NCBI GenBank assembly: GCA_037954325.1
Contig: JBBMNZ010000030.1
Coordinates: 8,315,001-8,379,000 of the forward strand
Origin: Fistularia commersonii
Lineage: Eukaryota > Chordata > Actinopteri > Syngnathiformes > Fistulariidae
Direction of reading: 5' to 3'
DNA length: 64,000 nt
Under the pieces are notes generated by a model. That model was not told where the DNA came from. It was given only the letters and a program-made list of their open reading frames with translations, and did no database searches. Below are positions 1 through 11,630 of the stretch, piece by piece. Both the position numbers and the translations under genes were made by a program. How positions within the stretch are numbered: position 1 is the first letter of the stretch; each line of letters starts with the position of its first letter.

Positions 1-1277
1 AGGAGGAGGAGGAGTGTCTTATGCACAGTTGAGGATTATCTAGATTAGATCTACTGCAGTGGTACTGACAGGTGTCCACCATTGTTTTGTCTTTCATGAA
101 TATTAAAGCTATTATTGTATCATGTCAGTTATTACCATGGAACTGTTAACATTACTGGTGTTATTTGTATGATTAGTATGCATAGGTGGTTGCCCCTTCC
201 AATCCTCATAGCCCCCCTTCTTCTATGGCACTCTTACTTTCCAGCTCTCTCTCCTTTTAACCCAACTGGTTGAGACACAATGTCGTCCACATTGGGCTGG
301 AATCTGTCCAAAATTTGTGCAGCGTTTCCCTAGCTGCCGTCGCCAGGTGCTTGCTCGTCGGGAAATGTTTGGTGTCTGTAAAATGGCTTAAATAGTGTGG
401 CCCAGACCTGCTCTACATGGAAAGTGTGACAAATGTGTTGTGATTTGGTTAAATAAAAAGAGTCCGAATTATACAAATACAGCTGGGAAGGACCACTGCA
501 GATGAGTGTCCAAGAATCCATGACCTCTAAATTCAGCCTTAATTTATTGAAACAGAATTTATTTCTAAATATTTGATTTAAAAGCTAAGAACATAATGGC
601 TGGTTTCTTCAATGAGGGGAAGTGAGCTTGATAGTAAGAATGAAGCCAAGTACACAATTTGATCATAGTTGTGTAAACAATGCATGAACACTAACATGCA
701 AGGCACGCTGCAAACAAGAGAAAACCTTTTTTGGGGCTCAAACCACTGAAACAACAATGTGACCACAAAAACCTGACCGTCCACATGAGTATTGGGTAAT
801 TTGAAAGAAAACTGGATATTTTTGGCTTTAGGGCTCAGATTATATTCCCAGATGGATCATGTGTTCTTTGCACAGGGTTTTCTTTTCTCGCAAAGTCAAG
901 CAAACAAGGTAAAGTCAGTCAGTAAGGAGAAAACGGAAATGCAAAAGCGCATGTAGAATATAATTCCAAATGTGACTGTAACAATATTCCCTTTATCATC
1001 CAGCAGCTGCTCCTCTGTAATTATGATAATTCAATATAAGTTTAATGGTGTGAACATGCTGCCTAAAATTGTTTGATTTGGGTACATAATAATTTTATAA
1101 TATACTCAATCAATCCATATTAATAAAAACCAACGCAGATGTTTGAACAAAGGGTCAGGGAATCTGCGCCATTGGGGCACACACATACATTATTCAGAGG
1201 GATTAATGCTTGAACCAGTTTGTTCAATCAGTAAAAACAAACCAGCAAGTGTGGTTAATCCTTAACAGTAACCCCCA

Positions 1278-1328
<51 letters not shown>

Positions 1329-2624
1329 ACGAGCTCCACGTTCCTCAGATGTTCAATTGAAAAATCTTGTCAGCTCAATCTTCTGGCCTAATTTTATAGC
1401 CATGCTTCATAAAATACTTTCAATATTATATCAGGGCGGCTTTCAAAAAAGGAAGCATTGTTCACAGTCTAATGTGGCTGCTGCGGAGGACAGGAAGCGC
1501 CAATAACGCAGAGGTTATAAATATTGCAGTGTCCAAGTTTAGAGCAGGGAAAGGGAAGAATTTTTTCATTTATATATATATATAACTTATATGGCTCACA
1601 TCCTTTGTTGCTCATGTGGTCAACTGTTTAGTCTCTGTCGACTAGCTGAAGGAAAACAGAGGGCAGGAGGGCCTATGTTGCTATCTAGGTCGTCCGCTCG
1701 TAATCCCAACCGAGTGGAAGTATGCTGCGGGTATGATGCCAAATGCTGAGCTCACCCTCACCCTCACCCTACTCCTCTTCCTTGACCTCTGCCCGGCTGA
1801 GCTCTTGTTTTATAACAAGCCTCTCTCAGTGCGACCTGCCCACGACATTCGCGCTCTGATGTTATCTAGCAAATCTCTTGGAGAGATTGACCTCCGGGGT
1901 CAACCTCCGATCAAATGATTTACAGTTCGTCATGTGAATCGAAAAATGTTGCACAAACGCAAAGATTTCTGCCATGTTGGTGGGAAAGGATCCCTTGAAA
2001 TGAGCCACAGGGGTGCGGAAGGGTTTTACTTTCACCTCTGAGCCTTGCTTTGCTGTCATATCGGCCACAAAATGTTTCAAGATCTCACAAGTTCAAGTTC
2101 ACATGTAGCCTCCCCAGGGCCTGGAGAGTCTTTTCCTGCCGTCTCTACGACAGAATGTATAACTGCCTCTGTGCAGAGTGATGGATGTGCGGAGTTTGAC
2201 ACAAGAGAGATATTTTCACACACACCGTGCAAAGTTCCCGACTGCCAAGGAAAACTTGATTTTGGCCCCTCGAGCATGATTTGTGACATTACAAATATTC
2301 AGAGGCCGGGTCTGGACCAGCATTCAGCAGACAGAAAGTGTAACGTGGAGACCGGATTCCTCCACGTCAGCAACTTTGCAAGGGGATCCATAGGGAATTG
2401 AGGGACGACTCGGATTTCTCTTTTAAAAAAACTGCAAACTAATATGATATGATAATTTGAAAAATGTCTGTTTGGCTCATCTAATTTTCAGTATTCCAAA
2501 CAACTTCTAACAAATGATTTCATGTCTTTAATCATTAATGGAAGGGATACTTGAGTGTCCAGACGGCACACTACAAATAAAATGCATTATCATTAATATT
2601 AGTATTATTGTTATTATACTTAAT
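1..2624. other. Gene-free stretch, no supported gene
   Basis: I see no exon with recognisable protein similarity here. The longest open frames (for example 118 codons at 2045-2401 on the plus strand and a frame of similar extent opposite it) have no domain, low-complexity signature or splice context that I recognise, and their composition matches the surrounding DNA. The only clear landmark is the (AC)n run at 1282-1330. This could be flanking or intronic DNA of a gene further left; in human the gene on that side of GALR1 is MBP, but nothing here shows it. Confidence 0.5.
1282..1330. repeat. (AC)n microsatellite
   Basis: About 24 dinucleotide units, nearly perfect. It creates a spurious His-Thr-rich open frame on the plus strand. 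Confidence 0.95.
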
Positions 2625-2642
2625 GTTAAATCTGAGTATAAT

Positions 2643-2714
2643 TTGGAGAGAAGGTCAGAGAAGCCAGACTGAGATGGTTTGGAGAGAAGGTCAGAGAAGC
2701 CAGACTGAGATGGT
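2643..2714 (+). repeat. 36-bp perfect tandem duplication inside the LINE fragment
   Basis: Bases 2643-2678 are repeated exactly at 2679-2714 (unit begins TTGGAGAGAAGGTCAGAG). The duplication is a multiple of three and sits at the 5' truncation point of the LINE copy. It is absent from the equivalent parts of the two other copies. Confidence 0.9.
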
Positions 2715-2938
2715 TCGGTCATGTACAGAGAAGAGATAGTGAATATATTGGTAGACGGATGCTGGAATTGGAGCTGCCAGGCAAGAGGTCTCGTGGAAGA
2801 CCAAAGAGAAGATTTATGGACGTCGTGAGAGAGGATATGAAGGTAGCTGGTGTGAGAGAGGAAGATACAGAGAATAGGGTTAGATGGAGAAAGTTGACTC
2901 GCTGTGGCGACCCCTAATGGGAAAAGCCGAAAGAAGAA
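2644..2938 (+). mobile_element. 5'-truncated LINE fragment, RTE/Expander-like 3' end
   Basis: The plus strand encodes the C-terminal tail of a fish non-LTR reverse transcriptase: RWFGHVQRRDSEY, then GRPKRRFMDVVREDMKVAGV, then WRKLTRCGDP and a stop. It ends in the typical GAAAAGCCGAAAGAAGAAG tail. The copy is flanked by a 19-bp target-site duplication with one mismatch (GTTAAATCTGAGTATAATT at 2625-2643 and GTTAAATCCGAGTATAATT at 2939-2957), so it is a separate insertion truncated at its 5' end. Two further copies of the same family lie at 12805-13948 and 58186-58555. The clade name is from memory of the motif; membership of a non-LTR family is firm. Confidence 0.8.
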
Positions 2939-2957
2939 GTTAAATCCGAGTATAATT

Positions 2958-4240
2958 GGTGGTTAGGGAGCAGATCATTAAGTTGGATGACCTGCGCCGA
3001 CAAGGGATAGGAAAGCAGACAACCCCAAAACAAACATATGACCTTATTTTTTTTATTATTACAAAAATATGTAAAATGTATATAGTTCATTTTGACCTTG
3101 ATGCATCTAATGCATCTAATTTCAGGACCAAGCAATGATGGCTATTCCCATAATTCCAACATAGAGGTCATTTTTTTTCCTCTCTATCACTGGCCCGTGG
3201 CCTTTGGACCCCCTTGTAGCAAAATGCCAAATAAGTGGTAGCATTCCAGCTATCGACATATTCAAATGGTCAGTAAATGTTTGCTTACTTTATCAAAGGG
3301 ACTTTGATATTATACACTTCTAATTATAAACTGAATGTAGTTGTGTTTGGACTGGACGAGCAGGATGCGCCCCACGCACGTTTCACGCGTGCTTGAAATA
3401 GAAAAACAGATTTCATCTCCTGTTATTTGCTTAGCTCAATCTCGCCACCGTGGTCGCTCAACTTGTACATCAGCTGCCTCGCTGTGTCCTGAACCTCTGG
3501 GTTTATAGAGCAAAGATTCATCTGTGTGATTCTTCACGTGTCCGTCATTCTAAGAACTGTCCAACTCATTTGGTTCCATTAACTAGCCTCCATCAGAATC
3601 TCCGACCAAATTAATGCTCTTGGATTGGTTTCAAGAGTTTCTACCTGCACTGCGTCAACATGTGCATTAGCCAACTATGTACTTATCTCAGGGAAAATGT
3701 TTTTGGATGTCTCTTTCAGTCTAGTTTGCAAGAACGGCATCGACAACAATAATTTTAAAAGTGGAACTCTGCAATCCAGATTCTGGTAATGGCCATGGCT
3801 TATTGGTTTAACCAAGCACCTATGCCGCTCTACATTACTATCCTGTTGGAGATGGTAAATGGTCCTGGAGTGCATGGTCTCTGGTTCCTATGCTTATCAG
3901 ACTGCATGAAGAAATTGCCTGGTTCCAGAGAAGGTTCAAGGAAGTGCTGTGTCACTACTGTGCGGAAAGAGCTACTATAAATAATGCTAAGACGCTGGGA
4001 GGAAACATATAGGTTGAAGATACTCTTTATCATTTCAGAGCGATTCAAAAAAAGGCAACGGCGTGACACTAAAATACATCACCCTCTCACATCACAGAAT
4101 GCGAATCATAACAAGAGTGTGTTGGCTCTTGTATTCTGGCACAAAAAAAAAAAAAAGATGTGCCTGAATTTTTTTTTTTCGAAAATTCCACAACATATAA
4201 AAACGTAGAAGTGCGGTTGGTATTTTGCAAGATGGATTTT
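2958..4240. other. Gene-free stretch 3' of the forkhead gene
   Basis: No coding similarity recognised. Frames at 3675-4069 are short and overlap on both strands. The stretch just left of 4241 is the expected 3' UTR of the minus-strand forkhead gene, but I could not find a canonical AATAAA on the minus strand within the first 200 bases, so the transcript end is not placed. Confidence 0.4.
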
Positions 4241-6568
4241 TTACAATCGAAAAGGGCGGGGGTCATGGGAGAACGCCGGCATGGGGTAGGTGATATAGCC
4301 GTTGTGTGAGCCTGGTTGGTAAGACGCTGTTGACAAACTGGGGAAGCAGGGCTCAGCGTTCTCATGCATGGGCCTCATGGGCTTCACCATCCTGTCAGCT
4401 AGTCTCTGGTGTGTGGCTCCCCCTGCTGAGTACATCGGAGTGCTCCCAGCTGACAGTTGAAGGAGAAGTTCCTCAGAGTCCCAACTGAGGACCTTCTTGA
4501 TGTGGGGCAGACGGTGTTGCCTCTCTGTCCTGACAGCCAGGGGACACCCACGGGGCGAAGGACTATCCTGCCTCAGGATGGATTCAATGGAGAAAGGACT
4601 GTTGAATTTCACCCCGCGCTTGATCCGGACACTTTTGTACACTCCTGCTTCCGGAGACCTAAGGACAGAATGGGCCTCCGTCGGGTCTCCCATCTCCATT
4701 TTCCAGCGCAGCTCAGGGAAAAGCTCCAGGATCTCCTTGAAGTGACGGCGTGCCATCTTCGGTGTGATCTGGCTGAGGTCCAGCTTCCAGTAGTTTCTTT
4801 TGGTCACCGAGTCGGGAACCATCGGGATCTGAAATAATGGGACAGGTGACTTCAGATCAAGGGTATCAAACTCATTTTGGTCCGAAGGCCACATCAGGCC
4901 TAATTTGATGTCAAGGTGGCTGGACCGGTAAAATCATTGCCTAGAAGTAACACTTCCAAATTTTTCCTTTGTTATAGTGTAAAGGAGGTAAACAGGTAAA
5001 TGATAAATATCATGAACATGTCATGAACTGTTCCTCTAAAAAAAACATGATGAATTAATACTAAAAAATTAATATTAAAAAAGAATTGATGATATTACAA
5101 AATTACACCCTAAAAATATTGTTGAGAAAATCTTGTCACAGTGGGAAAATGTGCCACTACAATTTGTTAGAAAATTGATCGGTAGCATGTATAAGAGGAG
5201 GCATAATGTTTACAAGGCTATTCTGGTTATTGAATCAATTTTTCTAATTTTGCCAAGGTTTTTTGCTAACGTTTTGGTTTTTTTTATAGAATTAAGAAAA
5301 GACTATTTTAACAATGTCACTAAACGAATTTTTAGCAAAAAAAAAAAAATTTGTGTTTAAAATTTTGAAGCAAAAATACATTGGAATGTTACTTTTTCAT
5401 TTTCTCCTTTTTTTTTAAACCCACTGTATAAGGCCCCAGATGCATGTGAGAAAAGACGCGCAGGCCGCACTAACACAAAGATTTGATTTCATGCAGGGGG
5501 ACACAAAATATTGTCCTAAGGGCCGCAACTGGCCTCTAGGCCGCGAGTCTAAGACCCCTGCTTTAGATATTTGCGGGAGGCTTCACCTGACAGACATGTA
5601 GTTTTTTGTATAATTTTTTATTATTTGTCAGTGAGCCTGGTTTTCATGGAGTTTCGGCACATTAGATCCTCTCAGTCAGTGTCCTTCCCCTTTAGGAGAC
5701 AAGTGAGGCTGCAGAAAGCAATGGCTGAATGAAATAGAAGCATGTATTTCCCAGAGACCATAATTTTAAAAGCATTCTTGATATGGTACATGGTGAAACG
5801 GTATTATCAGCGTGTCTTCAGAGTACATTCTGACCCCTCAACACTGCGCAACTCCCTTCTGTGAAACCACCAGGCAAGAATTACAGTTAATTAACTTTTC
5901 TAGCTTATGTTCTTGCATGTGTTGCGCAACACTGACCACAGAATACTTGCAGTATTAGATTTCAGAATGCTTCCACTTCCACAGTACTTCACTTTGTCCC
6001 AAATATATTGCACCACCGTGTATGTCCACCCGTGGTGCAATAAAGATTCAGAATAATGCTGGGATTTAATCAAAAAATGTTATTTATCACTTTTGGAGTG
6101 GATATTAGTCACAAGAATCAATACTATAGACCAGGCTTTGCGATGCAAAGCAGGAGTAACTTGATATCTGACTCCCTGTTTCAAAATTACAAGGGCAATT
6201 TACACAAATTGACAACTTTGTTTAGATAAGTCATTATTATTCAGTATTCTTACCTTGACAAAGCACTTATTGGTGGATAAACACACTCTGATATTGTTCT
6301 CTACTGACTTCCTGTCCTCGCGCATCAGCGGCCCCAGTCTGTCCATCAACTGCAAGACACCAAGTCGCAGCCTTAAGTTCCGTTTCGCTCCCCGGGGGGG
6401 AAACACTCCAGCGAAACAAATCTCTTTGTCTCTCACCTGGCTGAAAGTTAGCATTTTGTCCGGAGAACCTTGTAGGACGACAGCAATCTTGGCCAGGTAG
6501 GTGCTGCTTCTTCTGAACAGATCCCGCACACATGGAGACGTCGGTGCCGCGAGTTTCTCCATCTTCAT
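4241..6568 (-). CDS. Divergent forkhead-domain transcription factor (FoxH1/FAST-3-like), three exons
   Basis: The exons on the minus strand are 6568-6437, 6349-6254 and 4828-4241 (TAA), all with GT-AG introns in phase 0, giving 44+32+195 = 271 residues. The forkhead domain covers about residues 19-97 and is split across all three exons. Its helix 1 region reads STYLAKIAVVLQGSPDKMLT, where typical forkheads have YSYIALI...NSPEKRLTL. The recognition helix is VENNIRVCLSTNKCFVK (residues 60-76), followed by RNYWKLD (87-93) in place of the usual G-x-YW. The usual WxNSIRHNLS is thus changed: Trp to Val60, His to Val66, Asn to Cys67. After the domain comes ITPKMARRHFKEILELFPEL (97-116), then a Ser/Pro-rich tail without a recognised domain. 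Forkhead proteins bind DNA in the nucleus. Subfamily is uncertain: FoxH1/FAST-3 (Smad partner) is my best guess. The start is the first ATG after a TATA box and lies just before the domain. Intron 2 carries a hAT-like insertion. Confidence 0.8.
4858..5560. mobile_element. Non-autonomous hAT-like element in intron 2 of the forkhead gene
   Basis: The left end reads CAAGGGTATCAAACTCATTT and the right end GCGAGTCTAAGACCCCTG, whose reverse complement begins CAGGGGTCTTAGACTCGC. These are degenerate terminal inverted repeats of the common fish type CAGGGGTGTCAAACTC. The element is flanked by an 8-bp target duplication with one mismatch, CTTCAGAT (4850-4857) and CTTTAGAT (5561-5568), as expected for the hAT superfamily. 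The interior (about 700 bp) is AT-rich and has no transposase frame. It sits 29 bases, including the target duplication, from the acceptor of forkhead exon 3. Confidence 0.8.
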
Positions 6569-6653
6569 CGTGGCCTACTGCAGCGATGCCAGGCCTCCTG
6601 TAGATGAACCAGTGCTTCCAGAGTGCTGTTGCGGACGCGAAGCAAACAGCGGT

Positions 6654-6663
6654 GCTTATAAGG
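6654..6663 (-). promoter_or_regulatory. TATA box of the forkhead gene
   Basis: The minus strand reads CCTTATAAGC about 90 bases before the ATG at 6568. A second TATA-like site (TTCCTTATAACC) lies at about 6698-6709, next to a TCF/LEF-like CTTATCAAAGG at about 6709-6719. The position fits a short 5' UTR of about 60 bases. Function is inferred from position only. Confidence 0.5.
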
Positions 6664-8321
6664 TCTGTTTGGAAGAAAGGGGGTGGGGGGGACGCAGGTT
6701 ATAAGGAACCTTTGATAAGCAGATGAGCTGTTTGAGAAGGTGGGGTCTGATCGCCGTCCATTAGAGCACATCAGCATCTGAACACCCAGGAGGTGAATCA
6801 GGCCCTTTGTTACCTTCTATTAGATCTGAACATTAAAAAAGAATCCAACCTCAGAATTCATTGTCACGTGTGGAACGGGCATTACGGACTGAATGGGGTT
6901 GGATTAGTCGACATTCAGACCTGCCCCCGCTTCACCCGGTGTGTCGGTGAGACAGTGAACATTAGTTTACTTCCAGTTCCATCAGGAGCATTCAAGTGAG
7001 GGAAAAAAAACAAAACAAAACAGAATTCACTAATTTCACCGGTAAATACCCCATTCCCATGAGGTGATATTTAACAGGATACTCCAAATGTACTCAATGC
7101 TAATTTTCACATTTGTTTCAGATTGTTAGCTTTAATTTCAAATTTTGAATGATTTTGAGAAAAATTCCAGAAAGTAGGTTATCAAACAAAGGTGCAAATT
7201 TAGCATTAACAAAAAAAAAAACTATCAATCAACATATACCATAATGTCAAACAGTAATCAATATCTTGATTTAAAAATAAATTCATACAAAAAAAGTCTC
7301 TATGTTTATATTTCTATGTAATATGCAATGTCAATCAACATGAAAACCTGTTCCGGTTTCCTGAAGCAGGTTCTCCTCATAAAGAGATCTGAGACATTCC
7401 AGATTTTCCAATAAGGGATTCACTATTGTTGGGTGAAAATAGAAAGAGAGGAAGACATGAATGTCTGATAGGGTTGGACTTCACCCTTGCTGAAGTCAGG
7501 AGTGATTAAAAATACTCCGAAAAAAGGAACGGGGGAGAATGATTTCAACATTTGAGAGTATACTTTTAAATTAAAATCCAGTTTCTGCAGAAACTCACAG
7601 AGGAGCAGCACGTCTCCAAGTGTGTGTTTCCGGCCACAGTCAAAAGCCAAACAACAAACATGATCATGCTTTGGACATTCCTGCAGGTCTTTGTGTGTCT
7701 CAACTGAGACGCTGGCTAGTGGAAAATTCCAATGACCACTCCAGTCCCATTGGACCCTATTGTCCAGGGCCCGTCGCACCTATGATTCACCACAAGCACC
7801 TTTTTTTTTGTTTGGATCGTACGACCGAGGTCATTTACATCACTGATCCCCTCTCAGGTGGACGAAACACATTACCTGCTTTTTCCTTCTGTCCAGAGTA
7901 AAAAAAAAGTTTGGTCGCTGTGGAGGAGGAGGAGGAGGAGGAGGAGGGGCACTCGTCCATTCAGGCTGAAACACACAGCAGCTGATTTCACTGGTCTGTG
8001 ATTGAGGTGTGTGTGTGTGACTCGGCTGATCCGGGGTCTGTGGTGAACCGGGGTTGTGTTTTTTAATATTCTTATTCTTGTTAACATTTAAAGTTCAAGT
8101 ATGCAAATTTGGGTACAATATTAGGGTTTGTACCCTGCAACGACCTTCACTCTGACTTTGACTTATACCGAATTTTATCGCCCTCCAGATTCCAGATTAA
8201 AAAAAAAGAAAATTGACACAAAGAGAAAAAACGGTTACATTTTTTATGAAAATTAAAGCAAAGTAAAATAGTGCTCATAAGAAATATACTGTATCGAAGA
8301 ATGTACAAAAATGAATAAATT

Positions 8322-8360
8322 AACAACATGTTTGAATGTATTGCATTCAAACATGTTGTT
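8322..8360. repeat. Perfect 17-bp inverted repeat (hairpin)
   Basis: Arm 8322-8338 (AACAACATGTTTGAATG) is the exact reverse complement of arm 8344-8360, with a 5-base loop TATTG. No flanking transposon ends are visible. Confidence 0.95.
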
Positions 8361-11023
8361 CAAAAGAATAAAGATCCAGGATGTAAGGAGGTTGCATAAC
8401 ATTTTATAACTAAAAACACCGTGATAACGACTTCCATGGGACATATCATATCTTTACTCATGATAATAGTCATTATATACTTTCAGAATATTGTCCATCT
8501 AAGTTCTGTACTTAATTCTGCATTTTATTCACAACACTTTTTACACTGCTATCATCTATTTTTATGCTGTTATCATCTATTTTCATTCGATTGTTTACAT
8601 TCTGTGTGCCTCTTTTTTCATGCATGCCTCTATCCGGGAGTAACCACAAAGTTTCTTTTTGCTTGCATAATAACAATAAAAATGCTTGAGTACAGGTCAG
8701 AATAGCATATGTATAGGATGATAAAACAGACTATATTATTTGTGCAAGAGGCCAAATCCAGTCACCGGGGCTTCAAAATAAATCAGCGAGCATCAGAAGC
8801 AAGAGATTTAAACCATCTTTCTTGGGAAATCGGACAAATCCGATTGTTTTCATCTTTCCTTCATCTTCAGGTTGCCGCTACTGTTGGATTGAACTACTTT
8901 CCAGTTCGTCACTTTTATTAACTTAACACCATGTTGGACCTCATTCTTCTCCATATCTGTGTGTTTGTGAGGTAGAGAGAAAGGGAGAGAGAGACGGGGA
9001 AGTGTGTGTATGTGTGTGTGTAAGTGTGTGTAAAAGTAATGGACTCTGGCTCCGCCCAGTTGTTACATTTATATGGAAGTTGCAGACAGGAATGTTCTTT
9101 TGAACACTTTGAGGAAGAAGTTAGCCCAATACGCTGTGACCAAACTAACATGGCTTGTCGCTGAAGGCCGTCCATGTGTTAGAAACCTCACGAGGGTGGA
9201 ATCTGGAGTTCGGCGCGGCTCAGACGTTGTGCGAATCACAGGAATGTCGCTGAAGGCCTCTCAGCTGCTTTTCAAATCAGTACATTTGATCAGCGCATCC
9301 GCATTCCAGCGTTTGTCACCTCGTCGGGCGAGGCCTTTTGTCCCGGGGACGTTGTTATGTCGCCGATTCTTCGCTGAATCAAAGGGAGACACAGGGGCCG
9401 ATCTGGATTTCATTTCAATTGTTTCAAGTGTCACGATGCAGACTCGGTTCCTCCCCTTTGTAAGTTCTTCTATAAAAAAATCAATAACGCGTCGCAGAAA
9501 ACGACCTTGTGGGTAAAAAGGATGCATCCAATGGCACGTGGGTGTCGTTGCTGGAACATGCAGCTTCACGAAAGACACATTTAGAGTACCAAGAAAACCT
9601 ACCCAGCTCTCTCGGAGAACATTCTGTATATATTTGTGGTTTTTATCCACACACTTATTCACATCTGAGGATGCTTTGTTGCTTATCTAGACGTGATGGA
9701 AGAGGGTCTGACATTTCGAACAATCATTGCGAAGGCTTCAAAAAGTACTTAGCGAAAGTGAGTGCTTCGTTACATTTAGTGCGGCACCAGCTCGTACTCA
9801 CACATTCTGGCAGGAGATTGTTTATATTCATGTATTTGTGAAAGTATTTTGTTCACATCAGATTTATTTCTAGGCTGGCACAAAATACCTTAAAGGAAAT
9901 AGGAATTCCTTGAATTCGGTGAGAGGGCTGGATCATTTCACTGACGCCCTCTACTGGTGATGTGAGAAGGTACTGCATTGAAACACAAGGCTGCCTAGTT
10001 TCCTCTTAATCAAGCCTTGAATTTTATTTATGATTTGTCAGATATGAACTTCATTTAATCTATCAATGGAACAATTGAAAAGTTCCTCAAATATTTATTT
10101 TTCTGTTCACGTCATTGTCTCTTGCATTTCAATGATATGCCATGTATTTGTCTGTAAATCACAAAGAAACTACTGAGAGAAAAGCCAAGCTAAAAATTTA
10201 AAGCATGTAAAAAGACCTTTAAATGAATTGAATTATATATATATATTTATATTAAAATCATGAAATGAAGAAAATAGCTTAAATGTAGACACAGCTATAG
10301 AAGAATTAGAAGAAAAACTGGAATATTATAGAACAATGGTATACGAAGGGCCCATGCTTAAAAAAATGAATAGAAAAATAAATACATCCCCAAATCCACA
10401 AGCAGCATTTAAAAATCAGCGTCAAAACCCAAAACGCCTCAACCTGCATCCCCCTGTTGTTCATCAGGAAAGGCAAGTCAGATTCTATGTGCTGCCACGG
10501 TCTCCCCCCTCGTGGTTCAGCGTCATGGCAACACCCGGTCTGACTCGGGTCTGAGTTGAAGGACACGCCACCAGAGACCAGAAGCACCTGGATCCTAAGC
10601 TGCTTACTGCCTTTTGTCTCCGAGATGACTTTTAAGGGAAAACTCTGAGGGTTTGGGGTCAGCGCCGGTCAAGTGTGATTTACGGCTGATACAGAGGGCC
10701 GAGAACACATCCTGGTTCTTTCTTCTGGTGTAGTTTGTCCTCCCTGAAACAGTGAGGTCACAGAGTCCTCTGTGGAAACCTCCTCTATCCTTATATGATA
10801 TAAAATCCTTTATCTGGCAAGTTACAGTATATCATAATATTTTTCAAAAATGCAAATAATACAGCTTTTAGAGCCCACAATATCAAATTAAGTATAAATT
10901 TAGCACTGCCTTTCAACAAAATGCATTAATGTGTTTTCTTGTCTAATGCCTTATAGATATCCGCCATAGTTGTTTCATTATATTTTTATTTCAACAATTG
11001 GCGCCCTCTTTTGTTGCCACGAA

Positions 11024-11088
11024 ATGTTATGTTATGTTATGTTATGTTATGTTATGTTATGTTATGTTATGTTATGTTATGTTATGTT
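11024..11088. repeat. (ATGTT)n pentanucleotide repeat
   Basis: About 13 near-perfect units. It makes a spurious repetitive open frame on the plus strand. Confidence 0.95.
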
Positions 11089-11334
11089 GTTTGGAGGTCA
11101 ATATTGTGGGAACTATGAAATCTATAATACTGCACTTGTTCTTGTATGTTTTTTAACTTCTGATCTTTTTGGATCATTTCAGGCTTAACTTGTTGGATAA
11201 TGGGCAAATTACCTTGTGTGCTCTGTGGTCATACTCATACTAGTTTTATGTGTCAATCGTCCATTGTTTTATGTTTTATCCCGAGTTATCTCGTAAATCA
11301 TTTGCAGTTATTTGTCGTCTTCTGGGTTTTGAGT

Positions 11335-11630
11335 TTATTCGGGGTCACAGGGTGCTGGAGTCTCTCCCAGCGTGAGAGACAAGGTTTACCTTTCTGGTCT
11401 ATCATCAGGCTACACATGTAGAGACATCCAACTGCTCCCACTCTCAGCGAGTCTTCATTGAATCTAATGACTTTTCTTTGGGCCGCGTGAGAAGCCGGGA
11501 GGGGTCAGAGAGAAAGAGAGAGAACCCACGCCAGCATGTGGAGAACAATCAACTCCAAGCAGCGGAGTGCCGGGTGGCCTTGAACCCGGCATCGTCTCGC
11601 CAGTGTTGAACACTGCACTGCATGGCAAAG
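11335..11630 (-). mobile_element. tRNA-related SINE-like copy (reverse orientation)
   Basis: Read on the minus strand, the order is the same as in other copies in this window: a head with tRNA-like boxes (TGCCGGGTTCAAGGCCACC, equivalent to a B box, at about 11571-11589), a middle with 'catgctggcgtgggttctct', then the CTGGGAGAGACTCCAGCACC and CCCTGTGACCCCG end at about 11340-11375. The boundaries are approximate and no target duplication was found. Confidence 0.55.

Larger units (their letters stand above)
6800..11330. other. Gene-free stretch between the forkhead gene and galr1
   Basis: No exon recognised. It contains a short (GGA)n run at about 7924-7948, interrupted (TG)n at about 9002-9031, a perfect hairpin at 8322-8360 and AT-rich filler. 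A more GC-balanced block at about 9070-9640 has overlapping open frames on both strands (147 codons plus, 133 codons minus) but no recognisable protein, splice context or domain; a conserved non-coding element is as likely as anything. Confidence 0.4.

Noticed and set aside
2045..2401. 118-codon plus-strand frame as a gene
   Set aside because: No recognised domain, a long frame also opens on the opposite strand, and there is no splice or promoter context.
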